Both the position numbers and the translations under genes were made by a program. Of a stretch of DNA of 5,856 nucleotides, positions 1 through 5,355 are shown piece after piece. Position 1 is the first letter of the stretch. Each line of letters opens with the position of its first letter. The stretch is from Sutterella sp. UBA4713 (GTDB lineage Bacteria > Pseudomonadota > Gammaproteobacteria > Burkholderiales > Burkholderiaceae_F). Below the pieces are notes generated by a model. The model searched no databases. It was not told the origin of the DNA and saw only the letters and a program-made list of their open reading frames with translations. The stretch covers positions 1 to 5,856 of the forward strand of contig DHJT01000024.1 of the NCBI GenBank assembly GCA_002404465.1, in the 5' to 3' direction.

Positions 1-23
1 ACCAACAGACGAACGCAGACCGT

Positions 24-50
24 CCGGTTAAGTTTCGTCAACTTAACCGG
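24..50 (-). repeat. Hairpin just downstream of tnpA (candidate IS right-end hairpin or terminator)
   Basis: CCGGTTAAGT at 24-33 is the exact reverse complement of ACTTAACCGG at 41-50, and one further T-A pair can form, leaving a loop of about 5 bases. It begins two bases past the tnpA stop codon. Its place fits the subterminal right-end hairpin of IS200/IS605 elements, which TnpA binds. It could equally act as a transcription terminator, although no clear T-run follows it on the minus strand. Confidence 0.6.
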
Positions 51-51
51 T

Positions 52-465
52 TTACCGGCGTCCTTGGATGTGTTCAGTCCTTTCAATGTACTTCCTTATC
101 GTTTCTGCGCTGACATTGCCTGCAGTTCCAACATAATACGAAGGAGACCACAGATGGCCGTCCCGCAACTGCTTTTTCAGTTCAGGGTGCCTAACAAAAA
201 GCGTTCTTGCTGAAGCACCTTTAAAAATTTTCACAGCCTCGGCTACGGATACAGCCGGAGGAATGCTTACAAAAAAATGTACGTGATCCGGTTGTATCTC
301 TTTTGACAGGATAGTAAACCCGCGTTTGGTACACACATCGTCCAATACTTCCGACAATGTCTCTGCGATTTTACCTGTTAAAATTCTTCTTCTGTACTTT
401 GGACACCATACCATGTGATATGCCGTTTGATACACGCAATTTCTTTGAAAGATAATATCTACCAT
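52..465 (-). CDS. tnpA: IS200/IS605-family HUH (Y1) transposase TnpA
   Basis: Catalyses single-strand 'peel and paste' transposition by forming a 5'-phosphotyrosine link with one DNA strand. The 137-residue protein is full length for the family. Visible signatures are the N-terminal HMVWCPKYRRR block (residues 17-27), the HUH metal-binding motif His61-Val-His63 within PDHVHFF, and the likely nucleophile Tyr126 in IRKYIE on the C-terminal helix. No frameshift or missing catalytic residue is seen, so the enzyme could be active. The ATG at 463-465 puts the conserved block at the usual distance from the start; only a weak AGAAG-like ribosome site precedes it. No tnpB is present in the window. The family assignment is secure; whether the element is IS200-like (tnpA alone) or part of a longer tnpA-tnpB element is not decidable here. 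Confidence 0.95.
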   Translation of the reverse strand: MVDIIFQRNCVYQTAYHMVWCPKYRRRILTGKIAETLSEVLDDVCTKRGFTILSKEIQPDHVHFFVSIPPAVSVAEAVKIFKGASARTLFVRHPELKKQLRDGHLWSPSYYVGTAGNVSAETIRKYIERTEHIQGRR

Positions 466-508
466 GCTTCTGCTTTTATCACATGATCAACTTGCCACGA
501 TTCCTTTC

Positions 509-522
509 GCGACTAAAGTCGC
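509..522 (-). repeat. Hairpin upstream of tnpA (candidate IS left-end hairpin)
   Basis: GCGAC (509-513) and GTCGC (518-522) form a perfect 5-bp stem with a TAAA loop that can close by one more pair. It lies 43 bases upstream of the tnpA start, where the left-end recognition hairpin of an IS200/IS605 element belongs. It is also only 21 bases from the darP start codon, so it would be in or near the 5' leader of any transcript reading into darP. Confidence 0.55.
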
Positions 523-543
523 CAGTTTCCTCACGGCATTTCT

Positions 544-1137
544 ATGAAAAAACAGTTCTATGACACACGAGAGACCGAGTTTGAAGAAGACGAGGTCAAC
601 CCCGGTCCGTCCAAATCCCAAAGAAAACGCGATGCCGAGCAGCTCCAATCCCTCGGAAAAGAGTTAAGCGAACTTGCTGCCGAACAACTTGCAACCATTG
701 CTTTGCCTGAAGCCTTATCCGAGGCCATCAGCGACTTGAAAAAGATGAAAAGCTTCGGAGCGCGTCGACGTCAGTTGCAACTGATCGGAAAACACATGCG
801 CGCACTGGACGCTGCAAGCGTCCGCGAAGCCATTGATCGGGCAACAGGCGCAAGTAAAGCCGCCGTAGCGGCTCACCACCGAGCCGAGAGACTGCGTGAC
901 GCCATGATTTCCGGTGACGATGCCCTAACCGACTACATGACAAGCCACCTCGAAGCCCCTGTTCAAAAATTGCGTCAGCTTGTGCGAGGAGCCCGTCGCG
1001 AAGCCGCAGAAGGCAAGCCTCCGCGCTGCGCCCGCGAACTGTACCGACTCCTTTATGCAGACCAGATTCCTGCCTTAAATCTTGCCCTCAAGGACAAAAC
1101 AACGGAACAAGACGAGGAGACTTTCGATGCCCTTTGA
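544..1137 (+). CDS. darP: Ribosome maturation factor DarP (YjgA, DUF615 family)
   Basis: A cytoplasmic 50S assembly factor: the family associates with late pre-50S particles and helps mature the peptidyl transferase centre. The 197-residue protein shows the family blocks in order: acidic N-terminus (10-17), SKSQRKRDAEQLQSLG (23-38), RRRQLQLIGKHMR (74-86), and the LRQLVRGARRE...GKPPRCARELYRLL region (143-170). E. coli YjgA is about 183 residues; here about 20 extra polar residues follow the last conserved block. The start at 544 puts the acidic N-terminus in place, but no Shine-Dalgarno sequence is visible ahead of it because IS DNA reaches almost to the ATG. Its 3' end overlaps the next gene by 11 bases, which implies one transcript and translational coupling. 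Identification is by family motifs and is firm. Confidence 0.93.
   Translation: MKKQFYDTRETEFEEDEVNPGPSKSQRKRDAEQLQSLGKELSELAAEQLATIALPEALSEAISDLKKMKSFGARRRQLQLIGKHMRALDAASVREAIDRATGASKAAVAAHHRAERLRDAMISGDDALTDYMTSHLEAPVQKLRQLVRGARREAAEGKPPRCARELYRLLYADQIPALNLALKDKTTEQDEETFDAL
1115..1119 (+). promoter_or_regulatory. Ribosome binding site that sets the Mog-esterase start
   Basis: AGGAG inside the end of darP lies 7 bases before the ATG at 1127. It supports that ATG over the in-frame TTG at 1082, which has no such site and would add 15 basic residues ahead of the conserved domain. Confidence 0.8.
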
Positions 1138-2647
1138 ACGTCGTTACCCGAATGAATTGCTCATCGGAATTGTGGGCGTTGCCGAAACTCCGGAGCAATC
1201 AGCCCGTGTGATGGGCGCTATTGAGACGTGTTGCCGTGCTTCATTTTTAAGTCCGATACAAATTGTGGCTCGTCCCGTAATTAACGAACTTTATAGTGTG
1301 GAAGATACGTTACGGGAACTCTCGGACAAAATCGCATGCGATGTGATTTTCACAGCCGGTGCCACGGGATTGACCAAAGCCGACGTCGTCCCACAAGCAA
1401 CACGCCTTGTAAGCACTTATGAATTGCCGGGGCTCGGCGAACAAATGCGCCGCATTCAGTCCCATAAAAACAAAGCGTCCATGCTGTCACGACAAACTGC
1501 CGGACTGCGCGAGACACCCGAACACGATGCCCTGATTGTCAATCTCCCACCGTTAGCCTCAGACATCCCCGACACGCTACGCGGCTTGTTTACTCCGGAC
1601 GGAACCCAAACGGAACCCGGAATTTTCGATTGTCTCGCGGACTTTCTGGAACAAATTGAGGGACCGACCGTTCGCCTGCGCGAATTCGGCGCTCCGGAAG
1701 ACCCTATCGATACCGAGGCAGAACCGCAGTCCCTTAACTTACATCGACCGACACAGGAAACTCGCTTCCCGACCTCCTTTTCGGAAGCCGCCGCCACGGC
1801 GCGAGAGTCTGTGCATCGCGACGAGTCCGTTCAGGTAACCGGTTCCCGTCCGGCACCGACAAACGGATTTTCCGAACATCGCGTCGTGCATCCGCGTATG
1901 ACTCCGGAAGCCATCGAGCGGCGTTCCGTGCAACGCGGTGTACGCCTTGTATCGGACACCAGCCGTCGAACCCTCGACCCTCTGGATCTTTTAATCGAAG
2001 AACCCGAGGACGGCACGAAACCGGAGTGCACCGTCGTCTGGCTACACGGCATGGGAACCAGCCCGGAAGAATTTGCGCCGTTTGCACGTGAAATCCTTGA
2101 TTTCGGAGGTCCGAAAGCGCGCTTTATTCTGCCACGAGCTCCGAGAATCGGTATTACGGTACAAAACCGTCAGCTGACCACTGCTTGGTACGACATTCTT
2201 GCCAGAATCGGAGAAAAGCCCGAAGATTTGCCGGGGCTTAAGACCATGCATCTGAAAATCTCGCAAATCATCAATCAGATCGTCAGTCAAGGCGTGCCAG
2301 CGGAAACAATCTTTTTGGGCGGCTTCTCACAAGGTGCGGCCATGGCCCTTTATAGCGGGTTGCGACAAGCGAGAACCTTAGCCGGTGTCATTGCCCTTTC
2401 CGGGTACCTTCCGGCACCTGAACTCCTTGCAGCCGACATCACGCCGGCAGGCAAGATGACCCCGTATTTCATGGGACACGGTGCCTTCGATGAGGTCATC
2501 AGCCCCGTTGTAGCGCGTAAGCAGGCAGGCCTTATTGAAAGTGCCGTCGACACGCTCGTCTGGCGCGAGTACAACATGGAGCACGAAGTCTCTCCCGATG
2601 AAATGAAGCATATCGTGCAATTTATGAGTGCCGCTTTACATGGGTAA
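1127..2647 (+). CDS. Fusion protein: MogA-like molybdopterin-binding domain + alpha/beta-hydrolase carboxylesterase
   Basis: A single uninterrupted 506-residue reading frame with two domains. Residues about 11-185 resemble MogA, the enzyme that adenylylates molybdopterin: LLIGIVGV, TAGATG (76-81), ADVVPQAT (85-92), ELPGLGEQMR (99-108), ALIVNLPP (135-142). The catalytic motifs are altered: SDR appears as ETP, GGTG as GATG, the Asp matching E. coli D49 is Asn53, and NLPG is NLPP; the Asp matching D82 remains as Asp86. Residues about 186-285 form a polar, proline-rich linker without a recognised domain. Residues about 285-506 are a complete carboxylesterase/phospholipase-like hydrolase (Abhydrolase_2, YpfH/EstB type): HGMG (307-310), nucleophile Ser401 in GFSQG, Asp455 in HGAFDEV, His486 in YNMEHEVS. 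No signal peptide is seen, so it is probably cytoplasmic. The gene overlaps darP by 11 bases and ends at a strong stem-loop. The substrate is unknown. Esterase activity is likely; molybdopterin adenylylation is doubtful. Confidence 0.85.
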   Translation: MPFERRYPNELLIGIVGVAETPEQSARVMGAIETCCRASFLSPIQIVARPVINELYSVEDTLRELSDKIACDVIFTAGATGLTKADVVPQATRLVSTYELPGLGEQMRRIQSHKNKASMLSRQTAGLRETPEHDALIVNLPPLASDIPDTLRGLFTPDGTQTEPGIFDCLADFLEQIEGPTVRLREFGAPEDPIDTEAEPQSLNLHRPTQETRFPTSFSEAAATARESVHRDESVQVTGSRPAPTNGFSEHRVVHPRMTPEAIERRSVQRGVRLVSDTSRRTLDPLDLLIEEPEDGTKPECTVVWLHGMGTSPEEFAPFAREILDFGGPKARFILPRAPRIGITVQNRQLTTAWYDILARIGEKPEDLPGLKTMHLKISQIINQIVSQGVPAETIFLGGFSQGAAMALYSGLRQARTLAGVIALSGYLPAPELLAADITPAGKMTPYFMGHGAFDEVISPVVARKQAGLIESAVDTLVWREYNMEHEVSPDEMKHIVQFMSAALHG

Positions 2648-2675
2648 TTGGCGTCAGCTCCGAAATCTCTCTCAA

Positions 2676-2708
2676 TTAAGAGGGGAAGCCTGCGGCTTCC
2701 CCTCTTAA
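2676..2708. terminator. Bidirectional stem-loop terminator between convergent genes
   Basis: A perfect 15-bp inverted repeat: TTAAGAGGGGAAGCC (2676-2690), loop TGC, then the exact reverse complement (2694-2708). It lies 28 bases past the Mog-esterase stop and 23 bases past the asd stop on the other strand, so it can end transcripts from both sides. The outer A/T pairs give short U-runs in either direction rather than a long classical tract. Confidence 0.85.
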
Positions 2709-2723
2709 CGTTTCCTAAACGTT
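2707..2723. repeat. Second small hairpin beside the terminator
   Basis: AACGTTT (2707-2713) and AAACGTT (2717-2723) can pair across a CCT loop. It shares two bases with the terminator stem, so the two structures compete only at the edge. On the asd transcript it would form first, right after the stop codon. Confidence 0.45.
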
Positions 2724-2731
2724 GCGTGAGG

Positions 2732-3865
2732 CTAAAGAGCCGCTTTCGCAACGATGCGAAGCATGCGGCGCAGGGGCTCTGCCGCTCCCCACAGCAACTG
2801 ATCGCCGACCGTAAAGGCACTGATGTACTCCGGTCCCATCGCCAGTTTGCGAATACGACCGACCGGAATGCGCAGTGTTCCGGAAATTTTCGCAGGCGAA
2901 AGCTCCGCTATGGACTCTTCTTTATGGTTCGGAACAACATAAGCCCAGGGATTAGCCGCATCGAGCATCTGCTCGATTTCATGACACGCGATATCCTTTT
3001 TTAACTTAATCGTCAGAGCCTGACTATGGCACCGCATGCTACCGACTCGTACGCAAAGCCCTTCAACGGTAAGCGACCCGGGGTGACCGTTTTCCGGCAA
3101 GCCGAGAATCTTATTGGCCTCTGCACCCCCTTTCCACTCTTCCCGGGACTGACCGTTTCCAAGATCCGAATCAATCCACGGAATCAAAGATCCGGCAAGA
3201 GGTGCCCCGAAGGCAGTTTTCGGGAAACCCGGTTCCGTAAATGCCGCACTGACTCGGCGATCGATATCCAAAATCGAAGAATGGGGATCGGCAAGTTTTT
3301 CTTTGACAACGCCGTTCAAATACCCCATCTGACAAAGGAGCTCGCGCATATTTTTTGCACCGGCCCCGCTTGCGGCCTGATAGGTCATGGAGCTGACCCA
3401 CTCGATTAGTCCTTCCTTGACAAGACCGTCAAGAGCCATCAGCATCAAAGAAACCGTGCAGTTGCCCCCGATGTAATCTTTAATGCCGGCCTTAAGACTC
3501 GCATCAATCACATGGCGATTAACGGGATCCAGGATAATAACTGCGTTCTCTTTCATACGAAGAGCACTGGCCGCATCAATCCAGTAGCCCGACCAACCGC
3601 TTGCACGCAGTGCCGGATGCACGGACTTGGTGTAATCGCCTCCCTGACAACTGACAATAACATCACAGGCAGAAAGCGCCTTAATGTCCGTAGCGTCCTT
3701 TAAAACAGGATCCGTGTTGGGGATACCCGTCGGTGCTGCACGCCCGGCGGCCGATGTCGAGAAGAACGTTGTTGTGTCGACGCACGCAAAATCCTTTTCC
3801 TCGCGCATTCTTCCCATCAAAACGCTTCCGACCATACCGCGCCAACCGACCATACCGAGTTTCAT
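2732..3865 (-). CDS. asd: Aspartate-semialdehyde dehydrogenase
   Basis: Reduces L-aspartyl-4-phosphate with NADPH to L-aspartate-4-semialdehyde, the branch point to lysine, diaminopimelate, threonine and methionine; a cytoplasmic enzyme that is usually essential because DAP feeds peptidoglycan. The 377-residue product matches the length of the proteobacterial form (E. coli about 367). Visible: dinucleotide-binding GWRGMVGSVL (7-16), active-site Cys136 in GGNCTVSLML, the QAASGAGA segment (163-170), and RVGSMRCHSQALTIKLK (273-289) with catalytic His280. The ATG at 3865 is chosen because it begins the conserved MKLGMVGWRGMVGS and has AAGGAG 5 bases ahead; a longer frame from a TTG at 3994 would add 43 unrelated residues. 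It stands alone, divergent from tsaD and convergent with the Mog-esterase gene, rather than beside leuB as in many betaproteobacteria. Confidence 0.97.
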   Translation of the reverse strand: MKLGMVGWRGMVGSVLMGRMREEKDFACVDTTTFFSTSAAGRAAPTGIPNTDPVLKDATDIKALSACDVIVSCQGGDYTKSVHPALRASGWSGYWIDAASALRMKENAVIILDPVNRHVIDASLKAGIKDYIGGNCTVSLMLMALDGLVKEGLIEWVSSMTYQAASGAGAKNMRELLCQMGYLNGVVKEKLADPHSSILDIDRRVSAAFTEPGFPKTAFGAPLAGSLIPWIDSDLGNGQSREEWKGGAEANKILGLPENGHPGSLTVEGLCVRVGSMRCHSQALTIKLKKDIACHEIEQMLDAANPWAYVVPNHKEESIAELSPAKISGTLRIPVGRIRKLAMGPEYISAFTVGDQLLWGAAEPLRRMLRIVAKAAL

Positions 3866-3870
3866 GGCAT

Positions 3871-3876
3871 CTCCTT
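3871..3876 (-). promoter_or_regulatory. asd ribosome binding site
   Basis: On the minus strand this reads AAGGAG, 5 bases before the asd ATG. It fixes the start at 3865. UUCCUU segments within the upstream leader hairpins could pair with it (six pairs, one G-U). Confidence 0.85.
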
Positions 3877-3895
3877 GAAAAATGAAACAAAAGAT

Positions 3896-3921
3896 AAGGA
3901 AGTCTTCCTTCCTCGAAGGAA
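3896..3921 (-). promoter_or_regulatory. Overlapping alternative hairpins in the asd leader
   Basis: On the asd transcript, UUCCUUC (3921-3915) pairs with GAAGGAA (3911-3905) around a GAG loop. AAGGAA (3910-3905... overlapping bases) also pairs with UUCCUU (3901-3896) around a GAC loop. The two stems share the middle GAAGGAA segment, so only one can form at a time. The U-rich stretch before the ribosome site follows directly. This has the geometry of a small attenuator or translation switch, but repeats of AAGGA/UCCUU could arise by chance. It is far too short for a lysine riboswitch. Confidence 0.35.
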
Positions 3922-3949
3922 ATAGTATGCCACAAGAGCTAAAAGTCGA
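3922..3949 (-). promoter_or_regulatory. Possible asd promoter
   Basis: On the minus strand TCGACT (3949-3944) and TACTAT (3927-3922), 16 bases apart, match sigma70 -35 and -10 elements at four of six positions each. A start a few bases downstream would place the alternative hairpins near the very 5' end of the message. This is a weak match found by eye. Confidence 0.25.
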
Positions 3950-4038
3950 ACTTAAGAAAAAAGGACGAAATACCACACGTTGCGCGTAATCCAAAGATCT
4001 GCGACAAAGTAACTAATCGAGAACAATAAGCCTTACCT

Positions 4039-4066
4039 TTCACGGACACAATCGAAGCATTAAAAT
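4039..4066 (+). promoter_or_regulatory. Probable tsaD promoter
   Basis: TTCACG (4039-4044) and TAAAAT (4061-4066) are 16 bases apart and match sigma70 -35 at four and -10 at five of six positions. Transcription would begin around 4072-4074, inside the 16-base palindrome, giving a leader of only about 20 bases. Confidence 0.4.
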
Positions 4067-4070
4067 CGTG

Positions 4071-4086
4071 CGAAAAATATTTTTCG
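4071..4086. promoter_or_regulatory. Perfect 16-base palindrome just ahead of tsaD
   Basis: CGAAAAATATTTTTCG equals its own reverse complement. It ends 7 bases before the tsaD ATG, where a ribosome binding site would be expected, and none is visible. It could be a dimeric repressor operator overlapping the transcription start, or simply an AT-rich stretch. The protein that might bind it is not known. Confidence 0.4.
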
Positions 4087-4093
4087 TTTATCT

Positions 4094-5143
4094 ATGAAAG
4101 TTCTCGGTATCGAAAGTTCGTGTGATGAAACGGGTGTTGCCCTCATCGACAGTAAAAAAGGTCTTCTTGCGCATGCCATCCATACGCAAATAGACATGCA
4201 TCGAGCCTACGGCGGTGTTGTTCCCGAATTGGCAAGTCGCGACCATATACGACGAGCCATCGCGTTAACGAACCAAGTTCTTAATGAGGCAGGAGTCGCC
4301 AAAGAACAACTCGACGCCATTGCCGTAACGGAAGGCCCAGGGCTTGCCGGAGCCCTTCTCGTCGGCATATCGGTCGCCCATGCCATCGGTTACGCTCTGA
4401 AAATACCCGTCATCGGCGTCCATCACTTAGAAGGACACCTGCTTTCAGCCCGCCTTTCGGATCCGAAACCGGACTTTCCTTTTATTGCACTTTTGGTCTC
4501 AGGCGGCCACACACAGTTAATGCGTGTAGAGGCTTTCGGAAAATATGAACTATTGGGTGAGACACTCGACGATGCCGCCGGAGAGGCCTTTGACAAGACC
4601 GCACAGCTTTTAGGGGAGTGTTATCCGGGGGGACCGATCGTGTCACGCTTAGCAGACCTGGGACAAAGCGGTGCCGTTACTCTTCCGCGCCCGATGCTTC
4701 ACAGCAAAACGCTCGACATGAGCTTTTCCGGATTAAAGACCGCCGTTTTAACTGCCGTGACAAACGCACCCGATGCCGGGGATCCGACGTTCCGATGCAA
4801 CCTCGCGCGCGGTTTTGTCGATGCTCTCGTTGAAGTTCTTGTCACAAAAGCCGTCAAGGCAATGAAAATGACCGGCATTAAACGTCTTGTCGTTGCCGGC
4901 GGCGTTTCCGCCAACAAACAGTTGCGAGAAGGCCTTATCAAGGCAGCCGAAAGACGTGGTGGACGCGTCTATTTTCCGCCCGTTTCCCTTTGCACGGATA
5001 ACGGAGCAATGATCGCCGTTGCCGGTCTGTACCGTCTGGAAAACATGAGCGACGCGCAACGGATATCCGCTACGCGTCGCTTAGGTTTTGTTGCCAAACC
5101 GCGTTGGCCGCTTACTCAGGCTTCCGACCCCGATACCCAGTAA
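4094..5143 (+). CDS. tsaD: tRNA N6-adenosine threonylcarbamoyltransferase TsaD
   Basis: Transfers the threonylcarbamoyl group from threonylcarbamoyl-AMP to A37 of tRNAs that read ANN codons (t6A), acting in the cytoplasm with TsaB and TsaE after TsaC makes the intermediate. The 349-residue product (E. coli about 337) is complete. Visible: VLGIESSCDET (3-13), VVPELASRDHIRR (42-54), metal-ligand His111 and His115 in HHLEGH, SGGHTQL (136-142), EAFDKTAQLLG (164-174), SFSGLKTAV (210-218), AGGVSAN (268-274), and metal-ligand Asp302 in CTDNGAM. The ATG at 4094 begins the canonical MKVLGIESSCDET, so the start is sure even without a Shine-Dalgarno site. Its last 28 bases overlap the end of feoC on the other strand. 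Confidence 0.98.
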   Translation: MKVLGIESSCDETGVALIDSKKGLLAHAIHTQIDMHRAYGGVVPELASRDHIRRAIALTNQVLNEAGVAKEQLDAIAVTEGPGLAGALLVGISVAHAIGYALKIPVIGVHHLEGHLLSARLSDPKPDFPFIALLVSGGHTQLMRVEAFGKYELLGETLDDAAGEAFDKTAQLLGECYPGGPIVSRLADLGQSGAVTLPRPMLHSKTLDMSFSGLKTAVLTAVTNAPDAGDPTFRCNLARGFVDALVEVLVTKAVKAMKMTGIKRLVVAGGVSANKQLREGLIKAAERRGGRVYFPPVSLCTDNGAMIAVAGLYRLENMSDAQRISATRRLGFVAKPRWPLTQASDPDTQ

Positions 5144-5343
5144 CGGGTATCGGTTCCGCCGCACCCGCAGTTAAAGCGGCAGGCGCGATGCCGCACTTGC
5201 AGATGCATAAGACCCTTCTGGGCCAGGCGTTCGCCCATCATCGCGACAACTTTTTCGTTGACAACAAGTTCGCGCGCCAAATCCGGTTCGCTCACTGCGC
5301 CCTTTTCTCGAACAAGACGTTCCATATCCATAATCGAACCCAT
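5116..5343 (-). CDS. feoC: FeoC-like small winged-helix protein of the ferrous iron transport operon
   Basis: FeoC proteins are small winged-helix proteins that accompany FeoB and are thought to regulate its expression or stability, some through an iron-sulfur cluster. The 75-residue product has the expected helix-turn-helix half, roughly MERLVREKGAVSEPDLARELVVNEKVVAMMGERLAQKG (7-44), then a wing with Cys55, Cys59 and Cys61 and a terminal TRYWV as in other family members. The ATG at 5343 has GGAGGA 6 bases ahead; Met5 and Met7 are later alternatives without such a site. It lies 12 bases after the feoB stop, so it is co-transcribed. The Cys spacing (C-x3-C-x-C) is tighter than the enterobacterial pattern. 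Assignment rests on size, fold pattern and neighbour; fairly sure. Confidence 0.82.
   Translation of the reverse strand: MGSIMDMERLVREKGAVSEPDLARELVVNEKVVAMMGERLAQKGLMHLQVRHRACRFNCGCGGTDTRYWVSGSEA
5130..5153. terminator. Stem-loop across the tsaD stop codon, inside the tsaD-feoC overlap region
   Basis: CCGATACCC (5130-5138) and GGGTATCGG (5145-5153) form a perfect 9-bp stem; the 6-base loop contains the tsaD TAA. The right arm is also feoC coding sequence. Position between convergent genes suggests transcription ending in both directions, but no T-run follows on either strand, so it may instead stabilise RNA 3' ends. Confidence 0.45.
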
Positions 5344-5349
5344 GTGAGA

Positions 5350-5355
5350 TCCTCC
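5350..5355 (-). promoter_or_regulatory. feoC ribosome binding site
   Basis: GGAGGA on the minus strand directly follows the feoB stop codon and sits 6 bases before the feoC ATG. It decides the feoC start and shows that the gene is translated from the feoB message with its own strong site. Confidence 0.8.

Larger units (their letters stand above)
24..540 (-). mobile_element. IS200/IS605-family insertion sequence (ends approximate)
   Basis: A single-strand (HUH/Y1) transposon unit made of tnpA flanked by two short hairpins: one at 24-50 just beyond the tnpA stop, and one at 509-522 upstream of the tnpA start. Elements of this family have no terminal inverted repeats or target duplication; the transposase recognises subterminal hairpins and cuts beside short guide-matched tetra- or pentanucleotides. 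Exact ends therefore cannot be read from one copy. The right boundary must lie between the hairpin and the darP start codon or very near it. The left boundary may lie within bases 1-23 or outside the window, where a tnpB gene could also sit. The sequence looks more AT-rich than the genes to its right, in keeping with acquired DNA. Confidence 0.75.

Noticed and set aside
1082..1126. Earlier TTG start for the Mog-esterase gene
   Set aside because: It lies within darP, has no ribosome site and adds only basic residues; AGGAG precedes the ATG at 1127.
2350..2820. 156-residue minus-strand frame across the esterase end and the terminator
   Set aside because: It runs through the terminator and into asd in another frame; composition and lack of motifs mark it as a shadow.
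3026..3409. 127-residue plus-strand frame antisense to asd
   Set aside because: It is a shadow of the asd codons; no ribosome site or family motif.
3866..3950. Lysine riboswitch ahead of asd
   Set aside because: The leader is well under 100 bases and shows only small hairpins; the lysine aptamer is about 170 bases with five helices.
3866..3994. 43-residue N-terminal extension of asd from a TTG at 3994
   Set aside because: The extension has no resemblance to Asd, the conserved MKLGMVGWRG begins at 3865, and AAGGAG sits 5 bases ahead of that ATG.
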